A stretch of DNA of 64,000 nucleotides from an uncultured Lachnospiraceae bacterium. GTDB taxonomy: Bacteria > Bacillota > Clostridia > Lachnospirales > Lachnospiraceae. Positions 57,775 to 64,000 of the stretch are shown in pieces. The notes beneath the pieces are model-generated. The model did not search any database. It was not told where the DNA came from and was given only the letters and a program-made list of their open reading frames with translations. The DNA is taken from the NCBI GenBank assembly GCA_944383545.1, contig CALWPY010000007.1:1-64000 (forward strand), read 5' to 3'. Position numbers and translations under genes: made by a program. Numbering within the stretch: position 1 is the stretch's first letter; each line of letters opens with the position of its first letter.

Positions 57775-60700
57775 TCAGCCCGCATATATTGTTTTAATCT
57801 TAACAATTTCATTTCCGTCAAATACATAAGCATCCCCGGGAATAAGATTCTTTGAATATGCTCTTGCCAGCTTAGGAGTAATATCTGCTATTTTAATGTT
57901 TGCCATATCCTCAAATACATAATATTTTTTCTGTCCTTTAATATATTTAAGTGCATCATATGCATTAAACGGAATCTGTGCATTGTCAAAGTCAGCAAAA
58001 ATAACCATGCTTTTAAGCTTTTTATACTCCTTAACAAGTCTTGCCAGTACAGGCTGTAACTCCTTTTTCTTCGCAATTTCAGCCATTACGTTTTTATCAT
58101 TTATTACAAGAATAAAATAAGGAATTGATGTATAGTCAAAGTTATTCTTTCCTGCTATGGAAATTTCCTCCTGCCGTTTAATAAGCTCCTCTTCCATTTT
58201 TTCCATATAAAGCTTTATATCCTCCGGTTTCGTGGTATAACCCTTTACCGTTGCATTATTTTCATAACCTTCAAGCTCATTATTATCATTATCCATAATA
58301 TATATGTTTGACGGGTATTCAAAAATATTTCTCTCAAAATGATTTAAAATAAGCTTTGTAAGATTTGTCTTACCCTTTCCTTCTCCACCGGTAATTACCA
58401 TATAATTATCATTCATAAAGTCAATAAATTTAAAATCTACATTTGTGTAATCTATGGCATACGGCATTCTGGAAGGCTCGGAATAAAGCTCTCTATTATT
58501 ATTCAGTGTCACATTTTCATGAATTATCTTTGGAACTACCGGAATAACCCTTGCCCTTTTTCCGTGATATTTTGCACTGTTTGAGGCAATAAACTTTTTC
58601 ATGTTTTCAACTCGCTCTATTTCCTTTGTTCCCTCAAATGCCAGTGCCGTCTGAAACTCCTTAACCTGCTTGTCAATTACGCAGAGACCCCTGCCCGGTG
58701 TTTCTTTAGGCTCAATCCTGCACCGTCCGAAGATATTTGCATATTCGGCTTTTTCCGTACAGAACAGTGCAAGACGCGTACCATAATTAGCCAGAGCTTT
58801 AAATCCAAAGGAATTTGCCTGTGTACCCGTAACTATAAAATTAATACCTACGCTTATTCCCACTCTTGAAAGACTGAGCAGAGTGTCAAAACAATCCGCA
58901 AACTGTTCCCTGAAAACCGCAACATTATCCAAAACCACAATAATTTGCGGAACATCTTTAAAGCCTGCTTCTACATATGAGCTGAATGTACCCAGACCCT
59001 TTTTTGAAAATATTTCTTTTCTGCCTTCTATAATTGTCTGGAGCATTTTAAACAGATTTACAAGCTTTTCTTCCTCCTGTCCGAGTACAACTCCCCCGAC
59101 ATGTCCCGATTCCTCAAATACTTTTAAAGCCATATTTCCGCAGTCTATAATATAGATATTTACCTCATCAGGTGAATACCTGTCCATAATGTTATATAAA
59201 ATCGTCTGCAGCATGGTGGTTTTACCCATTTGAGATGCTCCTGCAATGTAGACATTATTTTCAGACAAATTAATGGTAAGCTCTTCCTGAAGCTGCTGTC
59301 CCGGGTCATCATAAATACCTATGTTTACGAGTATGCCCTGTTCTTTGTTTTTATCAGCCTTTTTTATTTCTTTCATATAAAGAATATCCTTTAACGGAGG
59401 CTGGCATATACCGGGTAATCTTTTAATATTCTCCCTCTCACAGTAATCCCGTGTATAATTTACTATTGCCTCCAGCTGTGTCAGCGCCTTATCATCTTCA
59501 TTTTTTGTTTTGTTTGAAAAGACTACCTTTCTGCTTCCCCACAAATTTAATTCGTTTAATTCAAATGTTTTTTCGTCGCCCACGACATTTGATGCCTTTG
59601 CACCGCTGTATGCCGACTGAAAGAGTTCAAATATCTCATTATTTCCTACCTGGAAATATGCCCTGCCCGGCTCCTTTATTTCTGCGGCAAGAGGGGACTT
59701 TATAACTTCATTGGAATCCTCCTTGGTCTGGACCTTGAGGCATAATTTAAATTTTGAATTTGACCATATCTGGTTATCGACCACGCCTGCCGGTTTCTGT
59801 GTGGCAAGAATAAGATGAACTCCCAGAGTTCTTCCTATACGGGCGGCACTTACTATTTCTTTCATAAAGTCCGGATATTCTGCTTTAAGCTCTGCAAATT
59901 CATCACATACCATGATAAGATGAGGCATTGGTATATCAACCTCACCCCTTTTAAATTTCTTTATATAATCACTGATATTATTTACTCCTGCCCCGGCAAA
60001 AATTTCCTGTCTTTTAATGAGCTCGGCTTTTATGGAAAGCAGAGAACGGTTTATCTCCCTGCCGTCAATATTAGTAATTGTTCCTATAAGATGCGGCAGT
60101 TCCTTAAACTGATTAGCCATTCCGCCACCCTTAAAGTCTATTATCATAAAGCCTACATCATATGGATGAAAAAGCGTCGCCATTGATAAAATATAAGTCT
60201 GGATAATTTCTGATTTTCCTGAGCCCGTGGTACCTGCTACAAGTCCATGCGGACCATGTTTCTTATCACTTAAATCCAGATATACCAGAGTTTCATTTCC
60301 CCTGATACCAAGCGGCGCCGCCATTGATTTATAAACCTGTGACGAAGCCCATCTTTCCTTTAAATCCAAATCATCCACCTTCATAATGTCAAGCATTTCA
60401 AACAGGGTAATATTATGAAGTGTACTTTCGATACTTACCTGGTCCACAAATACAGACCCGAGCTTCAATGCCGCCTGATTAAATTTAACTCTGTCCACCG
60501 GCATATAATTAAATACAGCCCTGTTATCCCCGTCATGGGCATCAACCATAAGTCCATCTGAATTTTCCCCTAAAGTAACTACGGTATCACACTCCAGCGG
60601 TATAAATTCTCTGTGTTCTTCAAAGAATATGAAAGTGCATTTCAGCCTCCTGCCCTTATCGTAATATCTTGAAATAGGGTGATTATTTATTTCCCCGGAT

Positions 60701-62340
60701 GATAAAATAAAGATGATAAGCCATTGGGCATCCAGCTCTGAATTTTCACTTTTTTCAACCATACTTTCACGTCTTAAAAGCTCTTTATATATTTTTTCAA
60801 ATATATATTTGACGGATTCCTCATCATAGATAAAATTCCTTATGCCCTCATTCCCCTGTGTAACATTTTTAAGCCATCTCATGCCATAAAATGTATTTAT
60901 ATCTTTTTTATCAAATACATAATAAAATTTTACGTCATCATAGAAATGAGTTACCGATATGTCAGTTGTTATGGATATTATCATATTTATTAAGGCTTCA
61001 TGATTTCCCACAAAACCTGCCGCATTACACTCCTTAAGCTTAAGAATAATCGGAGCATTATCTATGTACTCATAAGATTCAGCAAGCTTTTCAGGATAGT
61101 CCAGAATTTTATCGGATGCATCCTTAAATTCCTGCTTATTATACTGTACCTGCTGCAAGGACCTTACACGCCCTGTCCCGAGCCTTACCGTAAGAAAATC
61201 CGTATCACTTTTTGTTTTTTCAAAAAGCCTGGTGTCAAAGTCAAATACCTCCTGAAGTTCTTCTTCAGGTGTATAAAAATTGCTCCTCATTATTTCCAGC
61301 TCTCTTGCACGTTTCTCCTTTATCAGAGCTTCTTTTTCATTAATATATACCGTATATTCCTCTTCCCTCTCCTGCATCTCCTTAACATATTCTCTCTTAG
61401 TCATAAAATAAGTAATAAGAGAGGTCACTATTCCCATTCCCATCATTGCACCGCTGTATATAAGGAACATTTTATTTGAAGACATCTGGCCTCTTATCGT
61501 TATCATTAAAATCATGCTGACAAATGTAGGAATAATGCTCATAAATATATTTTTCTTATCTTTTTTCGGTGCCGGTCTCGGCGGAAGAATCTCTATTCCT
61601 TCTTCCTTTACGCTTCTCCTTATTCTTACGTTTCTCATAAATTTGGGGAATTCGTGGAAACTTTTTTTATCAGTTAAATCTATATAAGAAAGTCCGTTTA
61701 TCCTTTTAAAATCATGTTTTGATGTGTAAAGACAACCGTCTTTAAGGTAAAAACCCACTCCATCCAGCATAAAAAAATCACTGTTCTTAACATATCCTTC
61801 TTTTTCAGGCATTTTTGAGCCGTTAATATAAACTCCGTTTTTACAGTCATTGTCTATTATTCTATATATGCCGTTTTCACTTATCAGTGTAACCGTATCA
61901 CCCTCAATCAAATCATTGGGAATATAAATATCACAGTGTTCCCTGCCGCCTATTACGATGCGTTCTTTTCCGGCAAGACTTATAACCCTGTCATAATTGT
62001 AATCCTGCTCATCAAAATCTATAAGAAACGAAATTTTAAAGAGCAGAGATTTACTTTCCTTATATTTCAGGGTAATGTCATCTCCATGAGAAAGTCTGGT
62101 TGTCCTCATCATCATAATTCCGTCAGAGGCTATATAAATATTTTTACTGCATGAGAGCTTCCATCCGTTTTCATCTTTTGAGAAATCCAAAAGAATATCA
62201 TCAAAAAGCCTATCTCTGTCAAATCTGAAATTACAATATTTATATGTACCAACCCTGAATATGCCTGATTCAGTTTCCTCAAGCGGGACTTCATAATAAA
62301 ACCCGCTTCCGTAAATTACAAGTTTATAATTATATTCCAT
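57775..62340 (-). CDS. essC: Type VIIb secretion ATPase EssC/YukB
   Basis: The motor of the type VII system. The 1521-residue product has two N-terminal FHA-like domains (about residues 1-110 and 115-205), two adjacent membrane helices (about 265-325), then three FtsK/SpoIIIE-type ATPase domains. Walker A motifs are GTTGSGKS in D1, GASQMGKT in D2 and GGEGKGKT in D3. D1 also has the IIDFKGGG Walker B region. D1 is usually the active one. It starts after AGGAGG and lies nine bases after the esaB-like gene. All three P-loops are intact. Confidence 0.95.
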   Translation of the reverse strand: MEYNYKLVIYGSGFYYEVPLEETESGIFRVGTYKYCNFRFDRDRLFDDILLDFSKDENGWKLSCSKNIYIASDGIMMMRTTRLSHGDDITLKYKESKSLLFKISFLIDFDEQDYNYDRVISLAGKERIVIGGREHCDIYIPNDLIEGDTVTLISENGIYRIIDNDCKNGVYINGSKMPEKEGYVKNSDFFMLDGVGFYLKDGCLYTSKHDFKRINGLSYIDLTDKKSFHEFPKFMRNVRIRRSVKEEGIEILPPRPAPKKDKKNIFMSIIPTFVSMILMITIRGQMSSNKMFLIYSGAMMGMGIVTSLITYFMTKREYVKEMQEREEEYTVYINEKEALIKEKRARELEIMRSNFYTPEEELQEVFDFDTRLFEKTKSDTDFLTVRLGTGRVRSLQQVQYNKQEFKDASDKILDYPEKLAESYEYIDNAPIILKLKECNAAGFVGNHEALINMIISITTDISVTHFYDDVKFYYVFDKKDINTFYGMRWLKNVTQGNEGIRNFIYDEESVKYIFEKIYKELLRRESMVEKSENSELDAQWLIIFILSSGEINNHPISRYYDKGRRLKCTFIFFEEHREFIPLECDTVVTLGENSDGLMVDAHDGDNRAVFNYMPVDRVKFNQAALKLGSVFVDQVSIESTLHNITLFEMLDIMKVDDLDLKERWASSQVYKSMAAPLGIRGNETLVYLDLSDKKHGPHGLVAGTTGSGKSEIIQTYILSMATLFHPYDVGFMIIDFKGGGMANQFKELPHLIGTITNIDGREINRSLLSIKAELIKRQEIFAGAGVNNISDYIKKFKRGEVDIPMPHLIMVCDEFAELKAEYPDFMKEIVSAARIGRTLGVHLILATQKPAGVVDNQIWSNSKFKLCLKVQTKEDSNEVIKSPLAAEIKEPGRAYFQVGNNEIFELFQSAYSGAKASNVVGDEKTFELNELNLWGSRKVVFSNKTKNEDDKALTQLEAIVNYTRDYCERENIKRLPGICQPPLKDILYMKEIKKADKNKEQGILVNIGIYDDPGQQLQEELTINLSENNVYIAGASQMGKTTMLQTILYNIMDRYSPDEVNIYIIDCGNMALKVFEESGHVGGVVLGQEEEKLVNLFKMLQTIIEGRKEIFSKKGLGTFSSYVEAGFKDVPQIIVVLDNVAVFREQFADCFDTLLSLSRVGISVGINFIVTGTQANSFGFKALANYGTRLALFCTEKAEYANIFGRCRIEPKETPGRGLCVIDKQVKEFQTALAFEGTKEIERVENMKKFIASNSAKYHGKRARVIPVVPKIIHENVTLNNNRELYSEPSRMPYAIDYTNVDFKFIDFMNDNYMVITGGEGKGKTNLTKLILNHFERNIFEYPSNIYIMDNDNNELEGYENNATVKGYTTKPEDIKLYMEKMEEELIKRQEEISIAGKNNFDYTSIPYFILVINDKNVMAEIAKKKELQPVLARLVKEYKKLKSMVIFADFDNAQIPFNAYDALKYIKGQKKYYVFEDMANIKIADITPKLARAYSKNLIPGDAYVFDGNEIVKIKTIYAG

Positions 62341-62348
62341 ATTCCCTC

Positions 62349-62597
62349 CTATTCAATGTTTATAAATGTACCATTCTTCAGTTTGTAATCTGCAAGCTTT
62401 CTGCTTCCCTTTAGAAGTTTTATGGGATTTTCTGTTTTAAGATATCTTTTTGTAATGTCTTCCATATCAATTTTTAAGTCGTATGCTGTATTAAGTGCCA
62501 TAATCAAATCATTTACGGTTATGTCAAGCGGTACTTCAATATCATGAACTTCATTTCTTTTCGGGATATTTAGCACCATTATTATTTTTTCTGCCAT
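62349..62597 (-). CDS. esaB: EsaB/YukD ubiquitin-like protein
   Basis: An 82-residue protein with the beta-grasp pattern of YukD/EsaB (IPKRNEVHDIEVPLDITV start, KNGTFINIE end). It regulates or assists type VIIb secretion in other Firmicutes. It lies between the CpaE-like gene and essC with short gaps. Confidence 0.9.
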   Translation of the reverse strand: MAEKIIMVLNIPKRNEVHDIEVPLDITVNDLIMALNTAYDLKIDMEDITKRYLKTENPIKLLKGSRKLADYKLKNGTFINIE

Positions 62598-62609
62598 ATT
62601 TATTCTCCT

Positions 62610-63665
62610 TTACAAAATCAGCATTGCAGTGTCCTTAAAAATATGTAAGCCTCTCATTTGAGAAATCTGCTTTTGATTCAAACATTCCTGATTTTCTTCA
62701 ACATATTGAGTAACCATTGCGTTGGAAAGGAATTCACTCTCTATAATGTAATTTCTGTCTGTAGCCTCAAATCTGTTACATATAAATAAAAACTTTCCCT
62801 CATCTGAATAATCAAGATTTTCCAGAACACTTTCACATTTCCATACCGATAAAGCATCCTGATTCAGCACCATGAGTACCTTATCGCACATACCCATAAT
62901 CATAAGATTTGACTCGTCCAGTTCTCCTCCTGTATCAACAACTATATATTCATATATTTTTTCCTCTGCAAGAATCTTTATAAAATTAACATAATCGTTT
63001 TTTTCTACTCCATATGTAATAAGTGCTCCCTGTACCGGTTTAATATAATCAAATTCTTCATTACCCGTATAATTGATGAGATTAGAAAGTATTCCTTTTC
63101 CCTGTACGGAAAGCTCCTGCATGAACATCTCATCCACATACTCCCTGTTCCTTAAAAACCAGTGAAAGCTCTGAACGGACTCTATATTAAGGTACAGAAC
63201 TTTTTTATTATAGTCTGCAAGCTCACTGCATATATTTAAGGCTGTTGTTGTCTTTCCGCTGCCCCCGACAGGTGAGTAAACAAGTATTATTTCTGTTTTA
63301 TCAGTATTTTCATCATTATCCTTTATCTTTTCTCCCAGTCTCCCTAAGATTTTATAGTATATTTCCTTTACACTGGAATATTTGAAAAGGCTTACTGCAC
63401 CATCCTTAAATTGTCTGCTTTCTGCTTCTTCCTGTAATATAAAAACCGTACCGATATTGTGTCTTTGAATTGTTTCTTCATACAATTCTTCTTCAATAAT
63501 AAGCACATCTATCTTCTGTGGTTTTCCAAAAAACCAGTCAAAATACTCCCTGTTTGTAATAAGCATTATTTCCGATTTATCTCCAAGCCCTTTTAAAAGA
63601 CCTATTTCCAAAGATGAAAGATATATTTCATCAAACACACAAATTACCATTGAAAACCTGTTCAT
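62610..63665 (-). CDS. CpaE/ParA-like ATPase with pseudo-receiver domain
   Basis: A 351-residue protein. The first 110 residues look like a degenerate response-receiver domain. From about residue 125 there is a P-loop ATPase of the MinD/ParA type, with VGGSGKTTTAL as a deviant Walker A and IVVDTGGELD as a Walker B-like region. Such ATPases place protein complexes or pili in the cell. It starts inside a GGGAGAATG context after the FHA gene stop. In a type VII locus it may localise the secretion machine (inference). Confidence 0.85.
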   Translation of the reverse strand: MNRFSMVICVFDEIYLSSLEIGLLKGLGDKSEIMLITNREYFDWFFGKPQKIDVLIIEEELYEETIQRHNIGTVFILQEEAESRQFKDGAVSLFKYSSVKEIYYKILGRLGEKIKDNDENTDKTEIILVYSPVGGSGKTTTALNICSELADYNKKVLYLNIESVQSFHWFLRNREYVDEMFMQELSVQGKGILSNLINYTGNEEFDYIKPVQGALITYGVEKNDYVNFIKILAEEKIYEYIVVDTGGELDESNLMIMGMCDKVLMVLNQDALSVWKCESVLENLDYSDEGKFLFICNRFEATDRNYIIESEFLSNAMVTQYVEENQECLNQKQISQMRGLHIFKDTAMLIL

Positions 63666-63669
63666 AAAA

Positions 63670-64000
63670 TCATTCTCCCATACTGCTAAGAACTGTATAT
63701 CTCAAATCTGCTATATCAATTATATCTCCGTAATTTACAGGTACATACGAGTCAGGAGTAAGAAGATTGCCATTTACATATGTACCGTTTGTACTTCCCA
63801 AATCGAGTATAAATATTTTTCTTTCGGATATTACAAATTCCAAATGACGTCTGCTTACAGCCGTTGATTCTTTTATGGTGTAATCTGTTTCAGTTTCACT
63901 TTTTCCTATGACAAAATTCTGTTTCGTCACAATGATATCAGATACATTTTCACTATCCTCAGCCTTTAACCAGAAGTATCCATATATACTCTCTCTTCCC
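63670..64000 (-). CDS. FHA-domain protein, 5' end cut by window
   Basis: The frame is open to the window edge, so only the last 109 residues are seen. They contain an FHA domain (FVIGKSETETDYTI, SRRHLEF, LDLGSTNGTYVNG) that binds phosphothreonine. A GTG at 63930 could start translation, but in-frame residues continue upstream, so this is probably the C-terminal part of a larger FHA protein. It overlaps no other gene and precedes the CpaE-like gene by four bases. Confidence 0.85.
   Translation of the reverse strand, partial: GRESIYGYFWLKAEDSENVSDIIVTKQNFVIGKSETETDYTIKESTAVSRRHLEFVISERKIFILDLGSTNGTYVNGNLLTPDSYVPVNYGDIIDIADLRYTVLSSMGE

Overview
The window looks like a chromosomal segment of an anaerobic, AT-rich Gram-positive of the class Clostridia, most likely Lachnospiraceae-like. 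This is inferred from gene content: the rimP-nusA-ylxR-ylxQ-infB-rbfA order, ChW-repeat and YD-repeat surface proteins, a type VIIb secretion locus, DUF4430 proteins with an ECF transporter, and AGGAGG-type ribosome binding sites. No rRNA, phage, insertion sequence or CRISPR array was seen.

Layout. 1-7289: a giant secreted protein on the minus strand, cut by the window edge, with a C-type-lectin-like domain, acidic Pro/Thr linkers and about 40 YD repeats. 7345-10731: glycolytic genes gap, pgk and tpiA. 10792-18062: a PHP-family histidinol phosphatase, a cysteine desulfurase, a SpoVB/MurJ-like flippase, metA (Glu111, acetyl-type), a divergent NAD-dependent ligase and an RluF-type pseudouridine synthase. 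18164-20302: an Lrp-type regulator, an XRE regulator/membrane-protein pair behind three operator-like sites spaced 23 bp apart, and a membrane-anchored unknown. 20343-20614: four tandem stem-loops and tRNA-Arg(CCG). 20645-28464: the rimP-nusA-ylxR-ylxQ-infB-rbfA-nrnA-truB-ribF operon with a promoter and a leader carrying two strong hairpins. 28481-36734: a DUF187-type glycosidase with six ChW repeats, a formate/nitrite-type channel, sbcD-sbcC and a ClC protein. 36795-43179: the complete atpBEFHAGDC operon with promoter and terminator.

43268-51180 reads as a vitamin B12 capture and import locus. A small Cys-rich protein and a protein resembling the methionine-synthase activation domain lie upstream of a cobalamin-riboswitch-like leader. 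That leader precedes a surface-anchored protein built like intrinsic factor/transcobalamin (DUF4430 domain, beta-sandwich domains, alpha/alpha barrel), a second DUF4430 protein, EcfT, and one polypeptide fusing two ECF ATPases to a substrate-binding (S) membrane unit.

51284-64000 is a type VIIb secretion (Ess/Yuk) locus on the minus strand: an FHA protein (cut by the edge), a CpaE/ParA-like ATPase, EsaB/YukD, EssC, then a separately promoted block with a WXG100 protein, a small helical partner, a 447-residue LXG-like candidate effector, two paralogous TPR proteins, two more WXG100-type proteins and a DUF3137-like protein. EssA, EssB and EsaA were not found in the window and may lie beyond position 64000.

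Most exciting: the riboswitch-linked intrinsic-factor-like B12 system, the TPR/WXG100/CpaE-containing secretion locus, and the tandem stem-loop array beside the tRNA gene.
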